In this document: positions 43,554-53,132 of the stretch, one piece after another
Layout: the number at the start of each line of letters is the position of its first letter
How positions within the stretch are numbered: position 1 is the first letter of the stretch
Origin: Oryzomonas japonica
GTDB lineage: Bacteria; Desulfobacterota; Desulfuromonadia; Geobacterales; Pseudopelobacteraceae
NCBI RefSeq assembly: GCF_008802365.1
Contig: NZ_VZQZ01000003.1
Location: 186,001 to 250,000, forward strand
DNA: 64,000 nt
Direction: 5' to 3'
The notes under the pieces: generated by a model
Told to the model about the DNA's origin: nothing
Database searches by the model: none
The model's input: the letters and a program-made list of their open reading frames with translations, nothing else
Translations under genes and position numbers: made by a program

Positions 43554-45407
43554 TTACCAGCGGTAGCACATCCCTGAACTACTGTCGTAGTTTTTGCAAA
43601 TGAAGTTCAAGGCCTGCTCGGTATTGTAGGGGCCCGAGTAGGTTAATCCGCTGCCGGTAAGCGGCAATGTCGGCATGGTGGCCGTGTGGATGGCCGTATA
43701 GACAGTGCCGGGGTTTGCGCCGGCGGTAAAATTCTGATTGTTATTCACCAGCCAGTCGATTGAGTCATAGATGAGCTGTTTTGAATAGATCGGATTATGG
43801 GTGTATCCGGCCGGATCGTTGAAGAAGAGGCTGTAGTTGAAGTAGGCGCCCATGGTGTAGGCTCCGGCGCGGATTTTGCTGGTACCGGAGGCCGCCACGG
43901 TGTAATTGCCGAATTTCTTCCAGTTGTTGTTGGGGGATACACCGCTGCCGTTAACGCCGTAGCTCTTCAACAGGGCATTGAGCACCAGCACCGCTGCGCG
44001 GTAGCTGTCACGTTCGGCATTCATGAATGCTGCCGTGCGCGGTCTCGGGTCCGCTACCGTGGAGCCTGCATAGTGGCATTTACTGCATACTTGTTGCTCA
44101 CTCGGCATGTCTTTGATGGAATCGCTGACGGTACCGGCATTCCCCCAACTTGCCGCCAAGACGTAGTGGGGACGGTCATTGGTCATGTGGCAGACGATGC
44201 AGGCGCCCTTTGACGCCATGTTCAGAGCGGCACCGACATTTTTGTGTGTCGGGTTGACCGCGTACATGGAGTCGGCGAAAAACTGGAAGCCGCTCCTCCC
44301 TTGAAGGTTGGCCCCGGAGGCAAAATCGTGCGGTGAGATGCCTCCTGGGTTGGAGCCGTTATAGTCAAAAAGGCCGAGTTTGTCGGCGGTCTTGATCATC
44401 TCCCCGACTTCGCGTCCCGCGTGACACGGCATGCATACGTTTGAATTGCCAAGAGAGTCGTACTGAATATTCAACGAGGCCCGGATCAGGGGGGCGCCTG
44501 CGGGGTGGGACGAGTACATGTACCAGATCGAAGCCGCCGGTACACTGCGCAGTCTACCGCTGTAGGCGCTCCCATCGTTGGACCTGCCGTCGCTGTGGCA
44601 GGTGTCGCAGGCGGCGGTAGGCTCGCGGGTGGTGTCCTGATAGGTGGCGCGGGCGTTTACGGGATAATCGTTTCGCACGCCGTCCAGGTCCGGCAGTGCG
44701 TGTACAGTCATGAAGCCTGATGATACGAAATTGATGAAACCGGTCGAGGTGTGGCAACGAACGCAGAAGTTGCCGTAGTTGGCACTCGCCGTTAGTGCGC
44801 TCCCGCGTGTTTTGAAGTCGGTGGTGCTGGGAAGGGCCGTGCCACCCATGGCGGAGCGTGACCACTGTTGAAGCATTGTCTTGGCAGTGGTGGTGTCGTG
44901 GGGATTATGGCATTTACGGCAGTAGTGCTTGTAATTGGTCGCAACGTAGACGGCTCGCCTGCCGGTGCTGAAGTGGATGAATTTCGTATCCCGGGCGACT
45001 GCATCGTAGGCGGTAGTATTGAATACCCCATTTGACTTGGCGTGGCACTTGTCGCACTTGCCGTCGGTATCCGGGTTTCTGCTGACGTGGTTCGCGCTGC
45101 CCGGCGTACCACTCGGCGTACCGCCGTGGCACCGGCTGCAACTGTTGGGGTGTCCCGCCTCGGGCTCGTGGCAATCGGCGCAACCGGCGGCGTTGGAGGT
45201 GTTGTGGACCGAAAGTTTCCATTCCTCGGCGATATTCTTGCCGGTGCCGGGGCTGACGGCGTTTTGATGGCAATTGTTGTTGAAACAGGCTTCCGACTGG
45301 GCCAGTTTTGTGCTGCCGCCGGCCGTAACCGTTTTTTCGCCGCAGCCGGCCAAGGCCAGCAGGAACGCTGCCAGAAGCGATGATGCAGCGATAATTCTTG
45401 AGACCAT
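43554..45407 (-). CDS. Multiheme c-type cytochrome lipoprotein (9 CxxCH plus one CX4CH)
   Basis: A 617-residue secreted lipoprotein. The signal ends in the lipobox LAGC (C22 would be lipidated). Heme sites in order: CFNNNCH (CX4CH, 41-47), CADCH, CSRCH, CDKCH, CRKCH, CVRCH, CDTCH, CMPCH, CIVCH and CSKCH, ten in all if the first binds heme. The last 150 residues have no heme and may form a separate domain. Such proteins sit on the outer membrane and pass electrons to extracellular acceptors. It lies 40 bp before the heme-porin gene, as a likely partner. Start at 45407, where the lipoprotein signal begins. Confidence 0.93.
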   Translation of the reverse strand: MVSRIIAASSLLAAFLLALAGCGEKTVTAGGSTKLAQSEACFNNNCHQNAVSPGTGKNIAEEWKLSVHNTSNAAGCADCHEPEAGHPNSCSRCHGGTPSGTPGSANHVSRNPDTDGKCDKCHAKSNGVFNTTAYDAVARDTKFIHFSTGRRAVYVATNYKHYCRKCHNPHDTTTAKTMLQQWSRSAMGGTALPSTTDFKTRGSALTASANYGNFCVRCHTSTGFINFVSSGFMTVHALPDLDGVRNDYPVNARATYQDTTREPTAACDTCHSDGRSNDGSAYSGRLRSVPAASIWYMYSSHPAGAPLIRASLNIQYDSLGNSNVCMPCHAGREVGEMIKTADKLGLFDYNGSNPGGISPHDFASGANLQGRSGFQFFADSMYAVNPTHKNVGAALNMASKGACIVCHMTNDRPHYVLAASWGNAGTVSDSIKDMPSEQQVCSKCHYAGSTVADPRPRTAAFMNAERDSYRAAVLVLNALLKSYGVNGSGVSPNNNWKKFGNYTVAASGTSKIRAGAYTMGAYFNYSLFFNDPAGYTHNPIYSKQLIYDSIDWLVNNNQNFTAGANPGTVYTAIHTATMPTLPLTGSGLTYSGPYNTEQALNFICKNYDSSSGMCYRW

Positions 45408-45457
45408 GTGTGATCCTCCTGAAAAAATGCGCAACATGCCTTTCAACGGCAGTCCAG

Positions 45458-46207
45458 CTATCTCAGCAAACGGTAGATATAGATGAACGTCCCCCCGACG
45501 GAAAGGCTGGACAGGAAGCCGGCATACCTATTGACGAGGGTCGAAATCTGCACCCGGTCGGCAAATTTGTCGATATCCGAGACCTCGTCGGTCATGACGG
45601 CGATAATGTCCTGCCAGTCCTTATCCCATTGGAAGATTTGCAGATAGAGTTCCGAGCCCCTCCAGAGGAAAATCAGGAAGAAAACAATGCCAAAGGCTAT
45701 GAACCCCTTTGAAATGGGGGAGTCTTTGATGGCAACGTAGATCTTGCGGATCAGTTCCAGGTTCATGATCGAGAGGAACACCCAGATGGCGTTCTCGACG
45801 ATTTTAAAGTTCCTGATGGTATTGGGGCTGGGGGTCGGATTGACGAACAGGAAGAGCCCGCCTGCGACCAGGATGAGTAGCGAGAAAAGATAGACAGCAA
45901 CCTTCTTGCCTGAAATCTCGAAGGTGCGGCAAAAAACATAGTACTCCAGAAAACCATGGGTGATTACTACGATCGCCACGGTCCCGACAATATTGTGGAA
46001 CGCGGAAAGTTTGTAATAGTGGACCCAGGGATTAATGGCATACGCCTGCCCGAGGAAGATGAGAAAGAAGCCGATGGAGATGCTGGTCCACACGCGGGCA
46101 TTGCCGATACTGAAGTAAAAACTTATGGCACCGGCCAAGCCCCAGAAGATCGTCCTGACAAGCTCAAAGGTGTTGACCTGGGAGAGCAACTCAATGAATT
46201 GTTCCAT
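45458..46207 (-). CDS. Multi-span inner-membrane protein, unknown
   Basis: A 249-residue protein with about seven hydrophobic segments (for example FELVRTIFWGLAGAISFYF, ISIGFFLIFLGQAYAI, NIVGTVAIVVITHGFLEYYVF, VAVYLFSLLILVAGGLFLFV, GFIAFGIVFFLIFLW) and a C-terminal soluble part before a last helix (FLSSLSVGGTFIYIY). Conserved-looking histidines at about 64, 71 and 84 could be metal or heme b ligands, but this is inference. It stands second in the cytochrome-porin operon, so it may be a membrane electron-entry or sensory component. Not recognised. Confidence 0.7.
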   Translation of the reverse strand: MEQFIELLSQVNTFELVRTIFWGLAGAISFYFSIGNARVWTSISIGFFLIFLGQAYAINPWVHYYKLSAFHNIVGTVAIVVITHGFLEYYVFCRTFEISGKKVAVYLFSLLILVAGGLFLFVNPTPSPNTIRNFKIVENAIWVFLSIMNLELIRKIYVAIKDSPISKGFIAFGIVFFLIFLWRGSELYLQIFQWDKDWQDIIAVMTDEVSDIDKFADRVQISTLVNRYAGFLSSLSVGGTFIYIYRLLR

Positions 46208-46238
46208 TATTAGCCTCCAATTGCGCTATAAAAAGTGT

Positions 46239-47204
46239 TCAATGCCCCGATTTGGCCGCGGTGATAGTTCTGGAAAGTTGTTCCATCATTACTTTAAGGC
46301 TGGTTGCACTGATGAGAAGCTTTGCAGACCGCTCGACGCCAGCGAGGAATTTCACAACATTGGTCTCGTCGAGCAGACAGCTGTTGCCGCCCTGATCGTT
46401 CAACTCTTTATCGACGATACCCCGCCCGACCCTGCCCACAGATTCGACGACAATGGTCTTTACCTGATCTTCCAGTTCCTCGAGTTTTCCGGCAATATTC
46501 TTTCTCTCCCGCTCTTCGCGTGCCGTATTGATTCTATTGATCTCGGATTGCTGAAGTGCAACGGCGGTTTCCCAGATGTTCTGAATGTTGATTATCTCCA
46601 GCAGGTTCAGCCCCATCAGGTGCTCAACCCCCTGGGTCGTGAAAAGATCGATCTTGGCACCGGGTAGCCCGGCGATCTTCTGGGATTCGCTGGATGATGT
46701 CTCGATATCCTGGGAACCGTCATGGAAAAATCCCAGGGGAGCGCCGTCCTTGTAGAAGATTATGGTTGACCGCTCATCGGTGTAAATCCGCAGGCAGCCA
46801 CTCATCTTATCGGAACCGATTTTTTCCAGAAGGGCCTTGATGTCGACCAGTTTCAGTTCTTGTGCCTTGTAGAGAATCTCGCCCTGGAGTAGGGCATGGA
46901 TACACCTGGTGAGGTCTTTGGAAAGCTTGTAGACGTTGAGGGTTCCGCCGCTTGTACCGACCATCAGGTGGCACAGGGCCGTCAGGGCCTCAAGGCCGGT
47001 TTGCCGGTTGCCGTTTTCTTCTTCGTGCAGTGCGCTGACTACTTTACCTGCCTCAAACACCAGGGTGATAGTCGCTTCCTGAAAAACAAAACTGGCATAT
47101 CCGGTGAAATTACCGGTACTCAGCTTTGCCAGGACTTCCGGCAGCTTCAGCGTGCCGACTGCCAGATTCTCAAAAAGAGGGTTGCCTTTCGGAAGAAGGA
47201 ACAT
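46239..47204 (-). CDS. DUF4388 domain protein with C-terminal coiled coil
   Basis: A 321-residue soluble protein. Residues about 15-60 (TGNFTGYASFVFQEATITLVFEAGKVVSAL) and 125-160 (MSGCLRIYTDERSTIIFYKDGAPLGFF) look like two copies of the DUF4388/PATAN-type module, which in other bacteria takes part in signalling and c-di-GMP or GTPase circuits. A long helical C-terminus (EINRINTAREERERKNIAGKLEELEDQVKTIVVE) is likely a coiled coil. It opens the electron-transfer operon and may regulate it or its assembly. Function is inference. Confidence 0.7.
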   Translation of the reverse strand: MFLLPKGNPLFENLAVGTLKLPEVLAKLSTGNFTGYASFVFQEATITLVFEAGKVVSALHEEENGNRQTGLEALTALCHLMVGTSGGTLNVYKLSKDLTRCIHALLQGEILYKAQELKLVDIKALLEKIGSDKMSGCLRIYTDERSTIIFYKDGAPLGFFHDGSQDIETSSSESQKIAGLPGAKIDLFTTQGVEHLMGLNLLEIINIQNIWETAVALQQSEINRINTAREERERKNIAGKLEELEDQVKTIVVESVGRVGRGIVDKELNDQGGNSCLLDETNVVKFLAGVERSAKLLISATSLKVMMEQLSRTITAAKSGH

Positions 47205-47257
47205 AACTATCTCCTAGAGTAGAAATCATCATAACAGCAGCCGGCTAATGTTTCATA

Positions 47258-47286
47258 TTTGTATACCTGTTCAAAAATCATGTCAA
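47258..47286 (-). promoter_or_regulatory. Predicted promoter of the electron-transfer operon
   Basis: On the minus strand TTGACA (47281-47286) is followed by TATACA at 15 bp or TACAAA at 17 bp. It lies about 55 bp upstream of the DUF4388 gene start, in a 232-bp AT-rich gap. Confidence 0.5.
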
Positions 47287-47353
47287 ACAATTATGCTTAT
47301 TTATACATAACTTAATTGCCATTAACTTAATTTTAGCAATCACCTTTCACCTC

Positions 47354-47391
47354 CAAAAACAGACATGGCCTCTCGATGGGGGAGGCCATGT
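47354..47391 (-). terminator. Terminator of the kdp operon
   Basis: A 10-bp perfect stem ACATGGCCTC/GAGGCCATGT (47363-47372 and 47382-47391), followed on the minus strand by CTGTTTTTGG. It lies about 45 bp after the kdpC stop. Confidence 0.88.
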
Positions 47392-47436
47392 GATCAAAGG
47401 CAATGTAAGATTTCGCTACATTATGGCGTCTCTCGT

Positions 47437-48006
47437 CTACGGCTTCAGCCTGTCCAACGCCAAATTCAGCATGAGCACATTTACCCTCGGTTCCCCCAAA
47501 AGACCCAATTGGCGGTCTTCGGCAGTCCTTGACAGGATCGCAGCCACTGCTCCCTCGTCCAAGAGGCGGGCCTTGGCGATTCGAGGAATCTGGAGCCGCG
47601 CCGCGGCCGGCGTGATATGGGGGTCGAGCCCGCTGGCCGAAGCCAGCGCCAAGTCGGCGGGAATCGGGCCTGCCACCCCTGCGGTGCGCAACGCCGCGAC
47701 CCGATCCCCGACCGTCTTGATGAAGTCGGGGTTGGTCGGCCCGGCATTGGACCCGCCCGATGCCATGGGATTGTAAGCGAAATCGGTGGTGGCCGAAGGA
47801 CGCGGCCAGAAGTACTTCGGAGCGGAGAAGGGCTGCCCGATCAGGGCGGAGCCGGATTCTTTGCCATCTGCGCCGGTTATGAAGCTCCCCGCGGCTTGAT
47901 GGGGGAAGACGGCAGAGGCAACTCCGGTAACGATGGCCGGATAGGCGCCGCCGCAGATGATGGTGAATACGAGGAACATAAGGATTGCCGAGCGCAGGTC
48001 GTTCAT
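47437..48006 (-). CDS. kdpC: Potassium-transporting ATPase subunit KdpC
   Basis: A 189-residue periplasm-facing subunit that stabilises the KdpAB complex. One N-terminal membrane helix (AILMFLVFTIICGGAYPAIV) is followed by the conserved GSALIGQPF, YFWPRPSATTDFAYNPMASGGSNAGPTNP and the C-terminal DPHITPAAARLQIPRIAKAR and NVLMLNLALD. Normal length. It is 24 bp after kdpB and ends the operon; kdpD and kdpE do not follow. Confidence 0.97.
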   Translation of the reverse strand: MNDLRSAILMFLVFTIICGGAYPAIVTGVASAVFPHQAAGSFITGADGKESGSALIGQPFSAPKYFWPRPSATTDFAYNPMASGGSNAGPTNPDFIKTVGDRVAALRTAGVAGPIPADLALASASGLDPHITPAAARLQIPRIAKARLLDEGAVAAILSRTAEDRQLGLLGEPRVNVLMLNLALDRLKP

Positions 48007-48030
48007 GTCGTTCTCTCCTGTGAGTAAGTG

Positions 48031-50100
48031 TTACGCCAACAACCCCACCACCAGATCGATGGCCTTGATGCCGACAAAGGGGGCGATGATGCCTCCGACC
48101 CCATAGATGAGCAGGTTATGGATCAGGAGCCTTTCGGCGGGCATGGGGCGGAACCTGGTCCCCTTCAAGGCCAGCGGCACCAGCATCGGGATGATGATGG
48201 CGTTGAAGATCACCGCCGACAGGATGGCGCTGTAGGGGCTGGCCAGATGCATCACGTTGAGCACCCCCAGTTGGGGATAGATGGAGAGCAGCGCCGCCGG
48301 GATGATGGCGAAGTATTTGGCGATGTCGTTGGAGATGCTGAAGGTGGTCAGGTTGCCGCGGGTCATGAGGATCTGTTTGCCCACCTCGACGATGTCTAGT
48401 AGTTTCGTGGGGTTGCTGTCCAGGTCGATGATGTTGGCCGCCTCACGGGCCGGTTGGGTCCCGGTGTTCATGGCCACGGCCACGTCGGCCTGGGCCAGCG
48501 CCGGGGCGTCGTTGGTGCCGTCGCCGGTCATGGCTACCATGAACCCCTGTTCCTGATACTCCCGGATCAGCCGCAGTTTGTCCTCGGGCTTGGCCTGGGC
48601 CAGGAAATCGTCCACCTGGGCTTCGGCGGCAATGGCGGCGGCGGTGAGCGGATTGTCGCCGGTGATCATGACGGTCTTGATCCCCATGCTGCGCAGTTGC
48701 AGGAAGCGCTCCTGGATGCCCCCCTTGACGATGTCCTTCAGGTTGACCACGCCGAAAATCTCCTCATTGCGGCTGACCACCAGCGGGGTCGCGCCTCCGC
48801 GGGCGATCCTGTCCACGATCTCGCCCAGGTCGCTGGGTACGGACGTGGCTCCCAGGCTTCTGACGAAGGCCACCGCCGAGTCGGCGGCGCCCTTGCGGTA
48901 CTGTATGCCGTCGGCGTTGATCCCTGAAAGGCGGGTGTCGGCGCTGAAAACGATGGCCTCGGACCCTGCGGGCGGTGCGTCCCTGGTGAAACCGTACTTT
49001 TGCCGGGCAAGGGCCACGATGCTGCGCCCTTCAGGGGTCTCGTCGCTCAGTGATGCCATGAGTGCCGCCTCGGCCACCTCCTGCTCGCTGTGGCCCCCCA
49101 GTGGGACACAGGCCACCGCCTCCCGGTTGCCGAGGGTGATGGTGCCGGTCTTGTCCAGGAGCAGCACATTTACGTCGCCGGCCGCCTCGATGGCGCGCCC
49201 CGACAGGGCTATGACATTTTTCTGGAAGAGGCGGTCCATGCCGGCGATGCCGATGGCCGGCAGGAGCGCCGCGATGGTGGTGGGGGCCAGGCAGACGAAG
49301 AGCGCCACCAGGATGGTCAGTGAAACCTGCGCTCCGTGGCCGGTCGCCTTGACGCTGTAGATGGAGAGCGGGCTCATGTTGGCGCAGACCAGCAGGAACA
49401 CCAGGGTCAAGGCGATCAACAATACCTCCAGGGCGATCTCGTTGGGGGTCTTGCGCCGTTTTGCGCCCTCGATCAGGCAGATCATGCGGTCCAGGAAGGT
49501 TTCGCCCGGATTGGCGGTGATCCGTACGATGATGGCGTTGGCGATGACCGTGGTGCCGCCGGTGACGGCGCTGCGGTCGCCGCCCGACTCCCGGATCACC
49601 GGGGCGGATTCTCCGGTGACGGCCGATTCGTTCACCAGCGCTGCACCGGCCACCACGTCGCCATCGCCGGCGATCATGTCGCTCGCCTCCACCAGGATGT
49701 AATCACCCTTGCGGAGTTGGCTGGCGGCCACGGCCGTCGAGGCGCTGCCGAATTCGGGCCCGGCAAGGAGCTTGGCCGTTATGTCGGTCCGCGCCTTGCG
49801 CAGGGAGGCGGCCCGCGCCTTGCCGCGCCCTTCGGCCAGAGCCTCGGCAAAGGTCGAGAAGATCACCGTCAACCAGAGCCACACCGACACGGCGCCGGTG
49901 AACCAGGCCGGTTCCCTGTTGCTGCCGGTGAGCGACATGACAAAGGTGATCAGGGTTATGACGCTGGCGATCTCCACGCAGAACATGACCGGATTGCGCC
50001 ACAGGGAACGGGGATCGAGTTTCATCAGGGAGTCGGCCAGGGCTCCCCCTATGAGTTTTCTATCGAAAGCCGATTGAGGTTGTTGTGTGTGCTTCGCCAT
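48031..50100 (-). CDS. kdpB: Potassium-transporting ATPase catalytic subunit KdpB
   Basis: A 689-residue P-type ATPase that drives K+ uptake. Landmarks: the TGES-type actuator loop ([23 protein letters not shown]), the phosphorylated Asp in [11 protein letters not shown], the KdpB-type KGAADSA, the hinge [25 protein letters not shown] and the membrane segments around it. Length and motifs are normal. It is 3 bp downstream of kdpA and uses ATP to energise K+ passage through KdpA. Confidence 0.98.
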   Translation of the reverse strand: MAKHTQQPQSAFDRKLIGGALADSLMKLDPRSLWRNPVMFCVEIASVITLITFVMSLTGSNREPAWFTGAVSVWLWLTVIFSTFAEALAEGRGKARAASLRKARTDITAKLLAGPEFGSASTAVAASQLRKGDYILVEASDMIAGDGDVVAGAALVNESAVTGESAPVIRESGGDRSAVTGGTTVIANAIIVRITANPGETFLDRMICLIEGAKRRKTPNEIALEVLLIALTLVFLLVCANMSPLSIYSVKATGHGAQVSLTILVALFVCLAPTTIAALLPAIGIAGMDRLFQKNVIALSGRAIEAAGDVNVLLLDKTGTITLGNREAVACVPLGGHSEQEVAEAALMASLSDETPEGRSIVALARQKYGFTRDAPPAGSEAIVFSADTRLSGINADGIQYRKGAADSAVAFVRSLGATSVPSDLGEIVDRIARGGATPLVVSRNEEIFGVVNLKDIVKGGIQERFLQLRSMGIKTVMITGDNPLTAAAIAAEAQVDDFLAQAKPEDKLRLIREYQEQGFMVAMTGDGTNDAPALAQADVAVAMNTGTQPAREAANIIDLDSNPTKLLDIVEVGKQILMTRGNLTTFSISNDIAKYFAIIPAALLSIYPQLGVLNVMHLASPYSAILSAVIFNAIIIPMLVPLALKGTRFRPMPAERLLIHNLLIYGVGGIIAPFVGIKAIDLVVGLLA

Positions 50101-50103
50101 GGT

Positions 50104-51888
50104 CTAGTTCCCTCCCAGCATGGTCAGATGTTCGACGATGGGTCCCATGGCCAGGGCCGGAAAGAAGGTCAGCGCCCCCACAATCAGGATGACCAGCGAC
50201 AGCCAGAGGGCAAAGGGGACCTTGTCGGTCGGCAGGGTACCCAGGCTGGGAGGGATATACTTCTTCTCCGCCAGGGAGCCGGCCATGGCCAGCACGGCGA
50301 TGGCCGGGACGTAGCGTCCCGCAATCATGGCCAGGGAGCCGGCCAGGTTGTAGAAGTTGACGTTGGCGTTCAGCCCGGCAAAGGCGCTGCCGTTGTTGTT
50401 GGCCATGGAGGCAAAGGCATAGATCACCTCGGAGAGGCCGTGGGCGCCGGGGTTGGCCATGGAGGCCACGGCCGCCGGGACGAGGAAGGCGATGCCCGAG
50501 AGGACGAGGACCATGATCCCGGCCGTCAGGATCGTGATGATCGACATCCACATCTCCCGCACTTCGATCTTCTTGCCCAGATATTCGGGCGTCCGGCCGA
50601 TCATCAAGCCGGACACGAAGACCGCAATGACGGCAAAGGCCAGCATGGTGTAGAGCCCGGAACCGACCCCGCCAAAGACGATCTCGCCCAAGAGGATCAG
50701 GCCCAGGGGCACCATGCCGCCGATGGGAGTCAGGGAGTCGTGCATGGCCGCGACGGCGCCGCAGGAGGTGCCGGTGGTGGCCACCTCGAACAGGCTGGTG
50801 CCCGCCAGGCCGAAGCGTACCTCCTTGCCCTCAAGGTTGGCCCCCTGGACGCCGAGTTTTGCCACGAGCGGGTTCCCGCTGCTCTCCACGCCTTGCAGAA
50901 CCCCGAAGGAGATGACCAGGAGCGCCAGCATCACCCCCAGGAGCGTCCACCCTTGTCGGGTATTGCCCACCATGACGCCGAAGGTGTAGGTGAGGGCGCC
51001 GGGGATCAGCAGGATCAGGAGGATCTCCACGTAATGGGAGAGGGGGGTCGGATTTTCAAAGGGGTGGGCCGAGTTGGCGTTGAAGAACCCTCCGCCGTTG
51101 GTCCCCAACTCCTTGATGACCTCCTGGGAGGCTACCGGTCCAAGGGGGATGGTGACCTCCTTTGTTGTTACCCTCTCGGTGACCGGGTTGCCCGTGGCGT
51201 CCTTAATCGGGTTTCCTTTATCATCCAGCTTTGGCTTGTCGTAGGTCACCGCCTGCACGAGCGGCACGGTTTTGTAGGCGGTGAAGTTCTGGATCACCCC
51301 CTGGGAGACCAGGAAGAGGGCGCCGACCAGCGACAAGGGGAGCAGGATGTAAAGGGTGCCGCGGGTCAGATCGACCCAGAAGTTGCCCAGCAAGGAGGTT
51401 CTGCGCCGGGCAAAGCCGCGGATCAGGGCGATCACGATGGCCATGCCGGTGGCGGCGGATACGAAGTTGTGCACCGTCAGCCCGACCGTCTGGGTGAAGT
51501 AGCTGGCTGCCGATTCGCCGCTGTAGGCCTGCCAGTTGGTGTTGGTGACAAAGCTGATGGCGGTGTTGAGCGCCAACTGCCAGGTAAAGGCGGGGAATTT
51601 CTGCGGGTTGAGGGGCAGCAGGTGCTGCGTCAGCAGCATGAGGAAGAGCGCCGCGAAGAGTACCAGGTTGAAAAGGACCATGGCCCCGGCGTAGCGCCGC
51701 CAATCCATCTCCTCGTCCTTCTTTACCCCGCAGATGCGGTACAGCAGGTTCTCGCAAGGAACGAGCAGGGGCGAAAGAAAGGTCCGCTCCCCTTGGTAAA
51801 CGTGCGCCATGAAGCTACCCAGGGGCTTGATCAGCGCCAGAAGAACGACAAAGAAGCAGATGATTTGCAGCCAATCATAGGAGTTCAT
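50104..51888 (-). CDS. kdpA: Potassium-transporting ATPase channel-like subunit KdpA
   Basis: A 594-residue membrane protein, the K+ selective part of the Kdp pump. It has about ten membrane helices and four selectivity-loop regions, for example [53 protein letters not shown] and [16 protein letters not shown]. The start MNSYDWLQ at 51888 is preferred over an in-frame opening at 51933. It is slightly longer than the E. coli protein (557). A palindrome at 52019-52040 lies 131 bp upstream. Confidence 0.97.
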   Translation of the reverse strand: MNSYDWLQIICFFVVLLALIKPLGSFMAHVYQGERTFLSPLLVPCENLLYRICGVKKDEEMDWRRYAGAMVLFNLVLFAALFLMLLTQHLLPLNPQKFPAFTWQLALNTAISFVTNTNWQAYSGESAASYFTQTVGLTVHNFVSAATGMAIVIALIRGFARRRTSLLGNFWVDLTRGTLYILLPLSLVGALFLVSQGVIQNFTAYKTVPLVQAVTYDKPKLDDKGNPIKDATGNPVTERVTTKEVTIPLGPVASQEVIKELGTNGGGFFNANSAHPFENPTPLSHYVEILLILLIPGALTYTFGVMVGNTRQGWTLLGVMLALLVISFGVLQGVESSGNPLVAKLGVQGANLEGKEVRFGLAGTSLFEVATTGTSCGAVAAMHDSLTPIGGMVPLGLILLGEIVFGGVGSGLYTMLAFAVIAVFVSGLMIGRTPEYLGKKIEVREMWMSIITILTAGIMVLVLSGIAFLVPAAVASMANPGAHGLSEVIYAFASMANNNGSAFAGLNANVNFYNLAGSLAMIAGRYVPAIAVLAMAGSLAEKKYIPPSLGTLPTDKVPFALWLSLVILIVGALTFFPALAMGPIVEHLTMLGGN

Positions 51889-52018
51889 GACGGTTTCTCC
51901 ATTGAGTGAGCATTGACCTGCGCGGAGGAACACTCCGTGTCATGCCTTTTACAAAGTTTACCATGTATCCGACTCCTTTTGTGGGACGGGCCCCTCTGGG
52001 GCGTGTTTTTATCCTTCA

Positions 52019-52040
52019 CTGTTACGATAGGACGTAACAG
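52019..52040. promoter_or_regulatory. Palindrome upstream of kdpABC, possible operator
   Basis: CTGTTACG, six bases, CGTAACAG: 8-bp perfect arms. It lies in the 342-bp space between kdpA and larE, which otherwise holds a terminator (52150-52191) and no protein gene that I can support. It could be a repressor or activator site or an RNA hairpin in the kdp leader. Confidence 0.5.
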
Positions 52041-52149
52041 GTAAAGATGGTGTGAAAATGGAGGGGAAAAGCGTCAAGAAAAGGTCAATGCCACTGATGA
52101 GGACGTTAACGGTATTTACAAGCAGAGAGTTGCATAACTAGGAGGGGTG

Positions 52150-52191
52150 AAATAGAAAAGAGGGTCGGCACCAACGTGCTGACCCTCTTTC
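52150..52191 (-). terminator. Terminator of the sulfur-assimilation operon
   Basis: A 15-bp stem (52158-52172 with 52177-52191, AAAGAGGGTC/GACCCTCTTT plus inner pairs with one mismatch) and a 4-base loop, followed on the minus strand by TTTTCTATTTC. It is about 40 bp after the larE stop. Confidence 0.9.
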
Positions 52192-52230
52192 AAGGTTGGG
52201 GTATGGGCCATCAGGCCGGTTCTCCGTGCA

Positions 52231-53052
52231 TCACGGTGTCCCGGCGGCGACCCCCTCGTTCATGGACCCGGTGCGGTACCCCTGCAAATCCACGGCAACA
52301 TAGGTGAAACCCGCCGCCCTGACGCGGCGGCTCACCTCATCCCGCAAGGGACCGACCGCCTGGGCAAACTCCTCCTGTCCCAGTTCGACCCGCGCCACGC
52401 TGTCGTGGTAGCGGACGCGCAGGATGCGGAAACCCAGTTCCCGGAGGGATTCCTCGGCCTGCCCTACCTTGCGGACCCGCTCCGCGGTGATGGCGGTGCC
52501 GTAGGGAAAGCGGCTGGAGAGGCAGGCAAAGGCCGGCTTGTCCCAGGTGGGAAGGTCCATGGCTTGGGAGAGTTGGCGGATATCCTCCTTGGTGAATCCC
52601 GCCTCCTCCAGGGGGCTGCGCACCCCGATCTCCGCCGCTGCCTGGCGGCCGGGACGGTGATCGCCCCGGTCATCCACGTTGGTGCCGTCCAGCACATGGG
52701 GGAGTCCCTCCTGGTCGGCGATGGCGCGCAGCTTGCCGAACAGCTCGTGCTTGCAGTAGTAGCAACGGTTGGGCGGGTTGTCCTGGAACTCGGGGATATC
52801 CAGTTCCTCGGACACGACCAGCCGGTGACGGCCGCCGATACGCTCGGCCAGCGCCTCGGCTTCCCGCCGCTCCCGTTCGGGATAGGTCTCGGAGGTGGCG
52901 GTGACCGCCAGGGCGCGCGGCCCCAGCACTTCCGCCGCTACCGCAAACAGGAGGGTGGAATCTACCCCGCCGGAAAAGCCGATCACGCACCCGCCCATCC
53001 CGGCGAGGAGCTTCTTGAGTTCAGTGGTTTTGTTCAGTAGTGCCTGATCCAT
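52231..53052 (-). CDS. larE: LarE-type ATP-dependent sacrificial sulfur transferase
   Basis: A 273-residue PP-loop enzyme. SGGVDS (27-32) binds ATP, CYYCKHELF (97-105) is a family signature, and C177 in FACLSSRFPYG corresponds to the cysteine that donates its sulfur in Lactobacillus LarE. In that system LarE makes the nickel-pincer cofactor of lactate racemase with LarB and LarC, none of which are in this window. Here it closes a sulfate-assimilation operon, so it may serve another sulfur-insertion reaction. Confidence is high for the family and low for the pathway. Confidence 0.88.
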   Translation of the reverse strand: MDQALLNKTTELKKLLAGMGGCVIGFSGGVDSTLLFAVAAEVLGPRALAVTATSETYPERERREAEALAERIGGRHRLVVSEELDIPEFQDNPPNRCYYCKHELFGKLRAIADQEGLPHVLDGTNVDDRGDHRPGRQAAAEIGVRSPLEEAGFTKEDIRQLSQAMDLPTWDKPAFACLSSRFPYGTAITAERVRKVGQAEESLRELGFRILRVRYHDSVARVELGQEEFAQAVGPLRDEVSRRVRAAGFTYVAVDLQGYRTGSMNEGVAAGTP

Positions 53053-53132
53053 GGGTGGTGCAAATCCTTTCAGACAAGCTTGTTACTTCTTTACAAATTT
53101 TACCGGATTCCGGCAGATACTCATAGCGAAAA

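Noticed and set aside
45408-47240. c-di-GMP (GEMM) riboswitch before the cytochrome genes, common in Geobacter
   Set aside because: I looked upstream of 41986, 43513, 45407, 46207 and 47204 and saw none of the conserved GEMM core. A covariance search would settle it.
49336-51909. An 857-residue open frame on the plus strand opposite kdpB and kdpA
   Set aside because: It is a shadow of the strong codon bias of kdpAB. Its sequence is His/Gln/Gly-rich with no domain. The same applies to the long plus-strand frames opposite dnaK, dnaJ, cysN and mnmA.
51875-51964. A 29-codon open frame with a good GGAG site just before kdpA, the size of KdpF
   Set aside because: KdpF is a hydrophobic membrane peptide; this one is basic and polar and overlaps kdpA. 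It may be a leader peptide, but I cannot support it.
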